A DNA stretch of 64,000 nucleotides, taken from Oscarella lobularis (taxonomy: Eukaryota > Porifera > Homoscleromorpha > Homosclerophorida > Oscarellidae). Positions 46,892 through 58,104 of this stretch are shown in pieces. Position numbers and translations under genes: made by a program. Location of the stretch: the NCBI RefSeq assembly GCF_947507565.1, contig NC_089190.1, positions 930,001 to 994,000 on the forward strand, given 5' to 3'. The notes under the pieces were generated by a model, which ran no database searches, was not told where the DNA came from, and worked only from the letters and a program-made list of their open reading frames with translations. Every line of letters starts with the position of its first letter. The first letter of the stretch is position 1.

Positions 46892-48008
46892 TCACAAAGG
46901 GTTAATTAACTTAGATTCCGTGTTTACCACGTCTTCAAATTCATCAAACAAAGAGAAGATTTGTTTGAATAAGTCGGGATTTTTGTGCACAATTGCAGAA
47001 GTGCCTTGCCCTTTGCACTGCAAAAGAGCTTGAAGTCGTCTTCTGAAATGAAAATTCCATTTCTTCTCCTTACGTGACACACTAAAATCACGCAAATATT
47101 TGATCGAAAAACTAGGTAAATCTTCATTGCAGCTGCCGTCATTTGTTAGTTCTGCTCGAATTTTCTCAAGAGAGTCAATTCGCTGCAACAAATCAAGACC
47201 CTCTCCACGATCAATGATCACAACAGGAATAGAGACGCTTGCAGAGCTTCGATTAAATGAAAGATTCAGCTGTTTCGCGTCACAATCTGGAAGCAAGATA
47301 AGAACTAGACCCTTTGCACCTCTTTCCTCTGCTTCAAGAGCAACTTCGTAGACATTTTCGTCAGCAAGTGTCAAACGGTGAAGAGCAATGTACTTGAACA
47401 CAGGTAAGTGTTCAAAGTCAGACAGGGGAAGTCCAGGGACTTTAGTCAACACGTCGTCATCCTTGAAGAAAATCCACTTTATCCCAGTCGTTGAAGATAC
47501 GTTGTCAATTGTCAGTTTTAGACCTTAAAAATGCTCATTTAAAACCTATATATCCATACAGGCACCTCTAATGATATAATTAAGAATACTAAGAACCCGC
47601 GAAATAAAAACCCCAGAAGGTCCGAGGCGGACTCCCAGACTCCGGATATGGGCATCCGGGAGCAGGGAGTCTCGGCGCTAAGAGAGTGAGACTTTTAGAG
47701 ATTCCTCGCACTTCATGCATAACTTTAACTCAAAGTCGACTCTAAATTTGTAGCCGCGAGCGCGTGTGTTTTGAGCAATTGTACTAGCTGTACACTTCGC
47801 ACGAGAGCAAACATCCCGTATTCTAGGAAACGTCTAGTAATTTACTACTAAAGGTCGCAAGAATCAGCATCATCGCGAGGCAAGCGATACAAACGGTATT
47901 TAAATACACGCGTACGCAACAAGACGCTATCAAACCTTTGGGTATAAACCTGACTTTGGGTTCTTCCAAGCTCAATAATGTTTTCACTTCAGGTTCTTCC
48001 ATTCTCTT
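46892..48008 (-). CDS. Membrane-anchor plus PA-domain region, separate gene or 5' part of the RNF213-like gene
   Basis: ATG at 48008 opens about 55 codons: a short charged N-terminus (EEPKVRFIPKG), then one hydrophobic segment (VYLNTVCIACLAMMLILATF). A donor at 47837 (GTAAAT) is phase 1 and fits the acceptor at 47528, giving an intron of about 310 bp. The second exon carries a protease-associated (PA) fold signature: EVALEAEERGAKGLVLILL, then SIPVVIIDRGEGLDLL. It stays open to TGA at 46892, only 33 bases before the ATG of the RNF213-like frame. However, a GTAAAC donor inside it (46930) and a TTTTGCTAG acceptor (46869) define a 60-nt intron that would join it in phase 0 to that frame. Either a small type II PA protein or an N-terminal extension is possible. 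Confidence 0.5.
47630..47671. repeat. Imperfect hairpin in the long intron of the PA region
   Basis: GACTCCCAGACTCCGGAT is followed after six bases by ATCCGGGAGCAGGGAGTC, an 18-nt inverted repeat with a few mismatches. It lies in an unusually long intron for this genome and could be a relic insertion or a structured RNA. No function is evident. Confidence 0.4.
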
Positions 48009-48264
48009 GAACACACCGACCGCGAATTTCGGACAGCAACCGTCTGCGAGGCGCAGACTGCAGATCTCGAGGGCGATTGCGCATGCGAGTCGCCCCGCAC
48101 ACCTGACGTCATCAGAGTGCTCTGGCTCTTTTATATTCCTGACGTCATGATCCCAGAGCCTGATCGAGAAGAGTCTGGTTCGAAGCCTCGAACAGCTCGG
48201 ATCCATAAGCTACCTTTGCGCCGATCTCGGCTCAAGAGAATTGGCTCGCTCGCGATTAATCAGG

Positions 48265-48870
48265 AGATCATGTCGGGTATAGGTACGGAGGCGGGATACG
48301 CGTACCTCTGCCGGTTTTCTAGTGAACGCCTCCGTACCTCCTCTATAGAGGCGGGGTCGGGCCGGCTTATCATAACATCCTCACGGTCAACATCTACGCC
48401 CTGTGCGGACGCGAAGGCGAAGGCGAAGGCGAAGGCGAAGGCGAAGGCGAAGGCGAAGGCGAAGGCGAAGGCGTTTTCCCCCCTGTACTAACCCTAAACC
48501 TTTGTCTACCGTAGACAGAGTGTGATAGACAGTAACAAGTTAGTAAAAAATAAACCTAAACTAACCCTGGCTAACCCTAAACCTTCAAGTTACAGGCGGC
48601 GGTGGCGGGCCCCGCTCCGGGCTTAATTAAGCCGCAGTCGCGGGTGATAGTATCGGAAGGCCGAGTATTCTTTTGGCCCCGGCTTAGACGGGGCAAAAGA
48701 GCGAGCTGGCCCCCAGGCACCGTTTTTAAGCGATCGTCGTAAGATGTTGACTGTGAGAAAGTTATGATAAGCGCTGGCCCGCCTCTATGAGAAGAGGTAC
48801 GGAGGAGTTCACTAGAAAACCGGCAGAGGTACGCGTATCCCGCCTCCGTACCTATATACGACATGATCCC
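48265..48870. mobile_element. Foldback/MITE-like DNA transposon with ~130-bp terminal inverted repeats
   Basis: Left arm 48265-48395 and right arm 48742-48870 are inverted copies (GATCATGTCG..., GGTACGGAGGCGGGATACGCGTACCTCTGCCGGTTTTCTAGTGAA...). Both ends are flanked by AATCAGG (48258-48264 and 48871-48877), a 7-bp target-site duplication. The interior holds a hexamer array and TAACCCTAAACC phrases but no transposase. It is absent from duplication copy A, so it inserted after the duplication or was lost there. Confidence 0.85.
48411..48473. repeat. GCGAAG hexamer microsatellite
   Basis: About ten perfect units of GCGAAG inside the foldback element. Translated forward it gives Ala-Lys repeats, but the frame has no gene context. 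Confidence 0.95.
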
Positions 48871-49037
48871 AATCAGGCTCGTGCACCCACAGTGTAGGCG
48901 TAGATAAAATACAGTACAGTAGAAAAACTGGAATGCGCACTGCGCGGACTGCTGCGCACTGCGCACTCTTCACAGCGCTCAAAGGCTACGTGGCCCTTAT
49001 CAAGTGATTAAATGTGCCCATTCATGTAAGGATAAGT

Positions 49038-50396
49038 CTACAGTGGTACATTTGCCAAAAACCGCTGAAACATGGCGAGGGACTCCATTGGTTTATAAAG
49101 CGGCACCTGATGACCGGCGCCTCGTAGAGTGGCAAAAGTAAATCCATTTGCCTTGTACTCGGTAACATATCCCACTGGCCGACCATTGACATCCCACGGC
49201 CTCCAACCGACGCCAAAATCGTAGCCTAATCCGCTTGTCCACTCCTCAGACCCGGTGTACGGCACGCACGCATCAACGTCACCACTGTAGATCAGCACCC
49301 GGTACTTAGCAATAAGATCGGGATAAACACCAAGCAGCGAATCCACATTGCCCGTGTAGTTGAGTTTGGCACAAAATTTCCAGTCGCCCAACTCCGCTGC
49401 GCTCTCCACGTGAATAGCAGCGCGCACGTCAGGTTGGTTCATATATTTGAGCAAACCGCCGGGCGCACCACACTCAGTAAATCCGAGGTCGCGTAGCCGT
49501 CGCACGTGCTCCGTGGCCGCTGTCCAAAATATGTCGCTGTCGCTCTGAATGCATGGCGCGTAAATATCGTACACATTGATGAAATTGGTTCTAACATCCA
49601 CCGTCTCGAGCATCTCCTTACAGTAAACGCCGATTTCGTTCAACTTCAATCCGCACCGGTCTTGCAATTCGGAGAATATTCCCTCACTGATGAGCCCGTG
49701 GCCGTAGACAAACTTTATCTTAATGGGAACTGATTGCTCGGAGTCGCCGCAGCCGCCAACTTTGTTTCCCACGCAGCCGTTTCCGACGAGGAGTCCCTTG
49801 AGATTGATGTTGCTCTTGCTCGTCCGGATAACCTCGGCTAGTGTCGGAATGTAGATTCCGGCGTAAGACTCGCCACTGATGTAGAAGTCGTTCGTTGCGT
49901 ACTCAGGATAAGCGGCGAAGAAATTGACGAGGAATCGGAAGTTGTCCTCTGCCGTCATTGTGTCGTTTGTAATATAGTCGGCTTTGTTTGTTGAGTAGGA
50001 GAAGCCCACGCCGGCTGGTGACTCGAGGAAGATCAAAGTCGCGTTTTGGTTCCATGTATACGGATTAGCTAACAGTTGGACATCGCTCGTGCTTGTGTTC
50101 ATTAGGATGGGGCCCATCTCCAAAAAGTAGCCGGCCATTGAGCTGCATCCTGGGCCACCAGTGAGCCAAAGTACTACCGGATCGGTTGCCGGATTGCTCA
50201 TGCTCTCCGACACCCAGTAGTGAAGAAAGCGGTAGTGCTTGGTGGCTGCGTCGACGGGCAGATAGCCGCTGTATTGACGACTGGGCAGGGGTAGATCCCA
50301 GCCGGGCAGCGACTTCACTTCGTGTTTGACAATGGCGCTGAATGTGAGATGGAATAGCGCGGCCATTGCTGCAAGGGTGCGAAGCAAACAATGCAT
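49038..50396 (-). CDS. Secreted serine carboxypeptidase, S10 family (intact copy)
   Basis: Single-exon, 452 residues, ATG at 50396. The N-terminus has a hydrophobic signal peptide (LAAMAALFHLTFSAI) followed by the mature start KSLPGWDLPLPSRQYSGYLPV, typical of plant-type S10 enzymes. Oxyanion motif WLTGGPGCSSM; nucleophile Ser in GESYAG (about residue 175); Asp in SGDVDACVP (about 375); His in RGAGHQVP (about 425). These enzymes remove C-terminal residues from peptides at acid pH in lysosomes, vacuoles or outside the cell. Lack of introns in an intron-rich neighbourhood suggests retroposition or transfer at some point. Two relics of the same gene lie in the window (18258-19608 and about 57540-58000). 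The upstream sequence (50400-51050) is shared with both relics and should hold the promoter. Confidence 0.93.
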   Translation of the reverse strand: MHCLLRTLAAMAALFHLTFSAIVKHEVKSLPGWDLPLPSRQYSGYLPVDAATKHYRFLHYWVSESMSNPATDPVVLWLTGGPGCSSMAGYFLEMGPILMNTSTSDVQLLANPYTWNQNATLIFLESPAGVGFSYSTNKADYITNDTMTAEDNFRFLVNFFAAYPEYATNDFYISGESYAGIYIPTLAEVIRTSKSNINLKGLLVGNGCVGNKVGGCGDSEQSVPIKIKFVYGHGLISEGIFSELQDRCGLKLNEIGVYCKEMLETVDVRTNFINVYDIYAPCIQSDSDIFWTAATEHVRRLRDLGFTECGAPGGLLKYMNQPDVRAAIHVESAAELGDWKFCAKLNYTGNVDSLLGVYPDLIAKYRVLIYSGDVDACVPYTGSEEWTSGLGYDFGVGWRPWDVNGRPVGYVTEYKANGFTFATLRGAGHQVPLYKPMESLAMFQRFLANVPL

Positions 50397-51065
50397 GCTT
50401 TCTCCTGTACCAGATATAGGATCTCACGTGACGAACGATCGTGACCCCAACCGCTCTGACCGCAACTATTCGGTGACGTCACGGCCCGGGTAAATCGCGC
50501 TGTCATCTTTCTCCTTGGAAATTGCAATGAATGATAGCTCCAAGCTGTTATCTCCCATTGAAGGGTGGCAGCCACAGTGAGATTGATATCCAAGAATACA
50601 TGTATAGCCGTCGCTTCGCTATGAGTGGTTGTTCAGGAAGAAAACGTTCTTGGTCGCTTGAGCTATTGGTGCTCACTTCAGTGCCGCTCTCGGTCTGTCG
50701 TTTTGTCATAGAAGTGTGAAGCTGTAACACTTTATTTACGTCTTCGCCTTGCACGTATAAGGTTTCCCGTGCACGCAATCGGACCTGAATCAATAGACCC
50801 TGAGTTTCCGTCGTAGTCTAGAAGTTGTACAGTACTAAAATTTAGGACAAAAGAGGTGATAGGAAGAAAATCGAGATGGTGAACTAGTACAAGGGAGGAC
50901 CCTACTACAAATGCAAACGCTAACTGCCACTCTAAATGCTACTACCAATATATGTATACCGCACGGAGAGATGTAAACTGACAGACGAGACGCTTAGGGA
51001 AATCAGCAATGATCAGAGCTAGACTACATCTCTGGATCCATCTATAGAAATTATGGGTTCTTACC

Positions 51066-54000
51066 CTAACAACAGCCGTTTCTCAGAAGCGCAACGGCAA
51101 GAAGACAAGCCGCAATGAGGATGACGTTGAGTCCCGCACTTTCTATACACAGATGCGTACTCAACCAATGTTAGTCTATATCAACTGACGTGTTACCTTC
51201 ACCATTAGCATCAACTTCTACCACAGCTGTAGCGGTTCGAACAGGCGATCCTCCATCAGTCGCAACAACGGTGAAACTGTAGCTCGAACGTGACGGAAAA
51301 TCAAGCCCAGTACTGATCACTCCCGTCTGGCTGTTGATGGTAAAGCCCGATTGCTGACTTATAATGGAATACGACACGCTTCCATTTATTCCGGCATCCA
51401 AATCGTTGGCCTCGACTTTGAGTACGCTCGTCCCAATAGGAGTCGTTTTCCCAAGTTTCGCTCTATAAGTATGCCTCTGAAACAAAGGAGCATTGTCGTT
51501 TACGTCGTCGAGGTTGACCGTCACCGTAGCCGATCCGGTCATGGGCGACGGAGCCGAATCGGTGGCGTAGACCTCAAACTCGTATTGGGCGCGCGTCTCT
51601 CGATCAAACGACTGCAAAGCGGTAATCATTCCCGAGGACGAAATGCGGAACATCGACTTCACGGTGGACTCCAACGAGTAACTAATCACCGAATGGCTGT
51701 CTTTTTCCGAAGCGGAGACTTGTATCACTTTCACGCCGACGCGATTGTTTTCGATCACGTTCGTCGAATAGGAAGATACGGTAAACGTCGGTTCGTTATC
51801 GTTGATGTCGGACACGGTCACGATCAATGTCGCCGAGCCAGTATTAGACGGAACTCCGCCATCGACTGCAGTTAACGTTAGAAAATACTTGTCAAGCGTT
51901 TCACGATCGAGAGTCTTGGCGACAGTGACGATGCCGTTGCTCGAACGAATGGCAAAAGCCGAGTCCGTATTTCCCGACGATATGTTATAAGTTACCAATG
52001 CATTCGTTCCGAGATCGGCGTCGAGTGCCGTCAGATGAACGACCGTCGTTCCTTCGGGAGCTCCCTCCGAAATCGTCTGCCGATAATGTGACTGAGTGAA
52101 GTACGGTGCGTTGTCGTTCGCGTCAACGACGCTGATGGCAAGTTCGGTTGTCGCTTCGAGCGGCAAGCCCGAAACCGGATGATCTTGTGCCCATATAAAG
52201 AGCTGATAGTATGATTGGCCCTGCTCGATGTCCAATGTGAGGGCAGTCACTACTGTGCCTGTGACGGAGTCAATAGCGAAATCCCCCTTTTCGTTTCCGG
52301 ATCGAATGGAGTAGGTGACCGTCCCGTTCGGTCCAGCGTCGCCATCCGTCGCTGATATACGCGTCACGGTCGTTCCAATTGGAGCCGACTCGCTTACGTT
52401 TGCGGAAAAGACCTTCTGCTTAAACTGGGGCGCGTTATCGTTGAGATCGTTTACCGTTACGAAGAGAGTAGCCGTAGCAGTCTGGTGATGATCTGCATTG
52501 TTGATGGCTTTCACAGTTAGGGTGAAATTGCTCTGCGCTTCTCGATCCAAGGAGCCGTTCACGTAGACTTTCGCGTAAGATAAATGGTTGTTTTGTACAG
52601 TGAAATTGTTTTTCTCATTACCTAAAGTCAATGATTAAAACCGCTTCTACTTCTGCCAACTTTCATGTACCTGACGTAAACAAAAATCGAATGGCTTGCG
52701 GAGAAACAGTAGGCGTTTCAGCCGTAGCGTGGAGTTCTGTCACGTATTGATCGCGTGTGCCGCTATTTTCAGTTAGACTGGCTCTGTACACATCAGTATC
52801 AAATCTAGGTCGAGGATCTAAGCAAATCACAATAAAACCCTTTTGTGATCTACTACACCTAATAGTACTTACCATAAACTCTTACAAGGGCGGCTGATGA
52901 TGTTTTCGTCACTTTTCCCGCTATTGTCGCCACGCAGTGGTAATTTCCACCATTTGCCTTTTGAGCATTAGACAGCGTATAAGTAAGCTTCGTTCCTCCT
53001 GAAATAGCCTAGCAATACAAGACATTTTGAGAAGTGAATTTCCGCCAAATGTTTCATACTTTTCCATTGAATGTCCACTGATAAGTTGGCGCTGGACTGC
53101 CAAAAGCGAGACACGACAGCGTAAAAGAAGAGCCGACCTTTACTGACACCCCCGTCGGCTGAATGGTAAATTTCGGACCATTATCGACACAGACTTCGGG
53201 CTTGTTGTCTCCGTCTATAAAAAAGTAATAATAATAATTACGAGACGCTTGTTCACTTACTGATAAAGAGAGCAGAAAAGCCGCTGTCTGCATGAATAGT
53301 GTAAGAGCTGTCGCTTGACCTGTAGAACCACACAGCGACATAATCCCATTTGTTCAGTTTCAGTACTCCAGATGTGGCCATTGTATACGCTCCAAGACTA
53401 GAGCTATACAGCGCTTGGAGTACAACCGAAGACGATGTGTTCAGCTGTCCATTGACAACCAGCATTAGTCGGAGGTTTCGAATTCCAACGGTAGTTGCAC
53501 TGTCGAGTCTTATGTTTGCCGACAAAAAGAAATAGCCCGAAGAGGGCGCCGTGAAACGTCCAGAGAATCGATCGAAATTGGTTGTCGATTGAAACAAACC
53601 AAATCCCGTGCTCGGTTTGGCCCACTTTACTATTTCAGAGGAGCCGATACCTTCTACTTTCACGTCCGTGCCCAGGGTGGCAGCAAAGCCTGAAGCGCTC
53701 TGATAGGATGAGTGGTAGATAGCCGAGAAACCGCTCTTCTCGCTAATTTTCCAGCTGGTGTCGACAGACGAATGAACGTAAATCGAAAGCACTTGTCCCT
53801 TTGTGAGATGCATTGCACCAGTGAAGCTATGAGTGTAGTAGTTATTAGGTGAAGCTTCTCGTACGGAAAAGACGCCGTTGCCTTTCGACGGCTTGTTATC
53901 TACTACGGCACTCACTTGAAAAACTCCGGAAGCGGAGTCCATCAACTCAATATTCGCTGCGACGATGTATATGCCTGTGTAGGGAACGGTGTATTTACCT

Positions 54001-57000
54001 GTCGTAGCGTTAAATCCACTGCCAGCGGTAAACAGTCCCTTGCCGCTAGTGTGCCAGCCGGATATTTCACTCCACCCTGTTGCTTTGACAGAACTTTGAT
54101 CGGTAAATTTGCCTGCAAGGAAGCCGATTCCGGACGGTTTCGGTGAAATATAGTAAACGCTGAAGAAAGTTCCAGAACGAACGTACCAATTCGTGTGATC
54201 GGAAGTGTCAGCAAAAGCGGAAAGATAGTCTCCAGCCGAAAGAAATGTCGTACCTGCAATATTTGCCGCGTAGTAGTAACTCGGCGGATAGCCGCGGCGA
54301 CTGTGGAGCCCAATTGAAGAGTCGGCTTTACTATTGATCGCTATAGTAGCCGAACTAAAAGACGAATTATAGGCGTAGTCTAATTGAATGTTGGCAGCAA
54401 CAAAGTAGAGACCGTCGTTCGGGGCGTAGAAGCGACCTGAACTGGCAAAGCGATTGTCAAGCGAAAACAGACCCGGTTTCGCGGCGAGACTGTACGTAGA
54501 AATTTCGATCCAATTTGTGGTGCGATAGGTACAGTTTGTCGCAACGTAACCAGTCGCTGCCGGCGTGTCGGGAATCTGCTTAAGCTGAAGCGCATAAAAA
54601 GTAGAGCCTTCTATAATGGAATAAGAAGAATCGCCATCCGAATCTAGAAAGACCGAAACGTGTTGATTTTCTTGAAGAAAAATGAGACCTGACGCAAATA
54701 GAGTTAACGGAGCCGATCTTTTATAGGAGCTTCGTATGGCGTACGGCGTTTGACTGGTACTATTGCCGTCGACAGCAATGCGAGCAGCAACGTAATTTCC
54801 ATTGGCATTTTTAACGATAATTTGAGCTGAGATGTAGTAAATTCCTCGCGCAGATGACGCTTTGAATCTTCCCGTTGAAAGACGACTATAGCCTGAGATT
54901 TCTGACCACCCCGCGTTTGTCTTCAGTTGAGAACTAGAAATTTCGCCTACAGTGTACGAAACTGTCGGTGCTTGCTCCGCTGCCGTAAATGAGCTACCAG
55001 CTGCGACACCCCAAGAAACATCCTTGTCCGAATAAACAAAGACAGAAAGATGGTCATTCGCTTTCAGCTTGAATATTCCAGCCACGTTGCAAGTAACCGA
55101 CTTCTGATTCGGATCGTCGACGTCATTGACCGGAGTAGTCTGCTTGTCTCTGATGACAATAATACTGCACTTGAATCCTGATCCACCTGCGTTGATGAAT
55201 TCGACGTTGGCAGTGACAGAAAAGGTGCCGTCCCTCTGGGCAGTGAATCGACCGGTCGAATAGTTAAAACCAAATCCCTGCGACTGAAAAAACCCCTGCG
55301 TAGTTGACAACGAATATGACGTCAGCTCCTTCCAACCTGTCGAATAGAACGAGACTTCGCTCTCCAAATTTGCAGCAAAAGCCAGTATCGAAGCGGGTCC
55401 CGCAGCGAAACCAACAGAAAAATCACTCGAAGCCTTGACCTTTACAGGAACAGACGATTGATGACGTATCTGCAGCGAAGCGGTGTCGTCCGCCGAAAGT
55501 TTCACATACCCTGAGAACGAAAGAGTGTACGTTCGACTCGGAGGACTCTGTTTGACGGCAGTAAGACCGGCTGTCGAGCTCGCTACATTGTTCACAGCCA
55601 ACGCCAATCTCGTCTCTGCACCCGTATCATCGCTAACGTGCATGCTAGCAGACACGTAATAGATTCCAGTTTGGGGTGCAGTGTAAATTCCTTTTGACGA
55701 GCTAAAGCTGGTGCCGGAGAATAGAAGGCCGTACTTGTTACCCTCTGACTGCCATCCTGTAACAATTTTCCACTTGTTCTTCTCACTTATAGACAGATCG
55801 GCAACTGGCTTGGCATGTATTGCGGTCCACGACGATGAGGAGAAAAGGCTGTGAACGGAGAAACCGCTTTCCGATTGAATAGTATAATCCTTATCCTTTG
55901 TGGAGACAAACAACGAAGTTGTTTGTCCAGATTTCAGCCACAAAATTCCAGACAGTGCAAATGAGAAGTACGTTGACGCCGGATTTGTCCACAACGATTG
56001 CAGCCCATTGACGACTTCCTTTTCGTCAATTCCAAAGAAGACCTTCGTCTCGGAGTTCACCCTATCCAAACGCACGAGTCCAGAAACAAAGTAGGGTCCA
56101 TCTGTTTCCGCAACAAAACGTCCAGTAGTAAAATCAAAATTTGAATATACGAACTGACCACCCAAGTTGCTCGAAGACCAACCGCCGATTTCCTTAGACC
56201 CGTTTTGCCTAACGTCTTCATTGCTCATCAAATCAACATGCATCCCGAGTGTGGGCTGTGACAAATCACCGAGGAAAACAGCAGAGAATCCGCTTTCTCC
56301 GCTAACGTACCATTGCGTGTCACTGTCTGAATATATCCACACGGAAACGTAATCACCAACGTCCAATTTTACCACACCGGCAACATTCATAGTACAGAAG
56401 TACGATGGGGGCAAGCCTTGAATAGCGTGCAAGCCGTTATCGATGTCGGTTTTGCCGTTGACTGCGATTACTATGCGAAAATATGTTCCTGTTGCATCGT
56501 CAAGTCTGATGTTGGCCGAGACGAAGTACGATCCGGCACACGAAGTCGTAAATCGTCCCGACGACGTGGATAGCCCTGTTCCAGAGCTGAACAATCCGGT
56601 ATTGCTTCCTGAAGTTGTGTATCCCGTCACTTCAACCCAACCAATTTGACTGTACTGTCTATGTAACAACTTCGTGGCCAGGAAGCCAGGATGCGATTTT
56701 TCGGGCCCGAGATAACGCACGCTAAAGAAAGAGCCAGCTAAAATTTTCCAGTTGGTATCGCTTTCCGAGTAAACGAGCACAGAGATATATTCTTTAGCAT
56801 TTATTTGCATTGCTCCCGTGGCTGTTAGAGTATAACTAGACGAGGGCGGGGGTCCGATAATTGCGTTCATGGCGTTATTCACGGTGCGATTGTTATTCAG
56901 CGAAACCAAGAGTCGAAAATGAGAACCCGTTGCACTGTTCAATTTTACAGTAGCCGTCACTAAGTAAACGCCCGATCTGGGGACTGTGTAGCGACCTCTT

Positions 57001-57290
57001 GACTCGACAGTTGAGGCGCTCCCAGGGCCGAAGGCAAAGTGACTAGCTACTCTTGAAGCATTTGCTGACCAGTCTACCAACTCAGTCCATCCTGTTCTTG
57101 TAAAGGTCTTGTCTGCGAGAAATGACGCAGCAAAGCCAGGATTTTCGTCTGCTGCGACTGCAGCTGTGAGACATAGATATATCGGTTAGATTCATACGCT
57201 GTGCATTATTTCGAGTGTACCTGCTGCAGCTTGACCCCTGTCTAGAAGGGAAACAAGAGAAAGAAGGATGACAATAACTGCAGTCCCCAT
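51066..57290 (-). CDS. Nine-C1q/Ig/cadherin adhesion protein with a C-terminal membrane-anchor tail
   Basis: ATG at 57290; signal-peptide exon 57221..57290 (VIVILLSLVSLL). The giant exon 53263..57163 encodes nine tandem C1q/TNF-like modules of about 140 residues. Each shows GRFTAP..G.Y.VSA.I.L and ends GVLKL...DYVAVW.Y..SD..Y.I...SGFSA.F. Two exons (about 52870-53215) then encode one I-set Ig (FTLSCLAFGSPAPTYQW; NGGNYHCVA). The exons at 51197-52830 encode about six cadherin repeats with DRE, DLNDNAP, DANDNAP and DINDNEP calcium motifs. A 54-nt intron with a GACTAAC branch site (51143-51196) leads to the last exon, which encodes a hydrophobic tail (VILIAACLLAVALL) and four more residues; this looks like a GPI signal or a minimal anchor. 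Without that splice the frame would stop at 51171. Likely a cell-surface recognition or adhesion protein; ligand unknown. Confidence 0.85.
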
Positions 57291-57539
57291 CGTGTAATTA
57301 TTAAGTCCCCTAAGTCCCCCCCCTGCGCAGTCCCGGGCCATGCGCATTGCGTGAATCACGTGTCAGTACCACATGAATCAGTAGACACATGCACACTCAA
57401 AGCATAAACTTTCAGTTGAGAAAGCTCTTTCTTGCCAGCAGAACATGGCTCATCCTTCTAAAGTTCAGTCTTACTGTGCTTCTTAAGGTTGTGCATCTTC
57501 TGTTTAGAGATCCTACACAAGAACCTACAAAAGTTGCAG

Positions 57540-58000
57540 GTGCATCGGTAATGCTTGGTGGCTGTGTCGCCGGGCAGAGCATGTATTGACTGGGCAAGAG
57601 TTGATCCCAGCCGGGCAGAGACTTCACTTTGTGTTCCGCAAATGGCGCCGAATGTGAGATGGAGTAACGTTGCCAATGCTGCAAGGATGTGAAGCAGGCA
57701 ATGCATGCTTTCTCCTCGACCAGAAATAGGATGTCACGTGACGAACCATCGTGGTCACAATCGCTTTCACCTATCTCCTCGGAAACTGCACGGAATGATA
57801 ATCCCAAGCCGTTATCTTCCCTTGAAAGGGGCAGTCACCGTGGGATTGATATTCAAGAAATATAGCGGTCGATTGATTATGAGTGGTTGTTCAGGGAGAA
57901 AACCTGTTCGTCGCTTCAGCTTTTGGTGCTCAGCTCACTTCAGTGCCACCATCGATCTGTCGTTTTTTGTCATCGAAGTGTAAAGCTGTGACACCTTTTT
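57540..58000 (-). pseudogene. 5' fragment of the S10 carboxypeptidase with upstream sequence
   Basis: Matches the start of the carboxypeptidase (57706 CAT: MHCLLHILAALATLLHLTFG, then a shifted frame) and about 300 bp upstream (TTGAAAGGGGCAGTCACCGTGGGATTGATATTC; ATGAGTGGTTGTTCAGG). It ends after about 50 codons, so most of the gene is missing. It is more diverged than copies A and B, and so older. Confidence 0.8.
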
Positions 58001-58104
58001 TACGCATGTATACCATGAGGACAGACAGACAAGCAGCCAGACAGGTGTACAGTATATATACAACTGACAGACAAGACGCACACGGATATTAACGCCTGCG
58101 GAAA

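Larger units (their letters stand above)
48110..51335. repeat. Segmental duplication, copy B
   Basis: Counterpart of 13660-13689 plus 17925-20490. It contains the unoccupied version of the gypsy target (GGCTCTTTTATATTCCTGACGTCATGATCCCA at about 48126-48156), the foldback element absent from copy A, the intact carboxypeptidase, and the genuine 3' end of the C1q-Ig-cadherin gene. Because the cadherin gene is complete here, this side is likely the source. Confidence 0.82.

Noticed and set aside
47823-48206. A 127-residue frame read from upstream of 48008
   Set aside because: The part before the ATG at 48008 lies in the duplicated promoter-like region and lacks coding character; only the membrane-anchor exon after it was kept.
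48411-48473. Regular short repeats that might suggest a CRISPR array
   Set aside because: They are perfect GCGAAG hexamers without spacers, inside a eukaryotic foldback transposon.
48480-48600. TAACCCTAAACC phrases that might be telomeric
   Set aside because: Only a few imperfect copies occur, inside a transposon; there is no long array.
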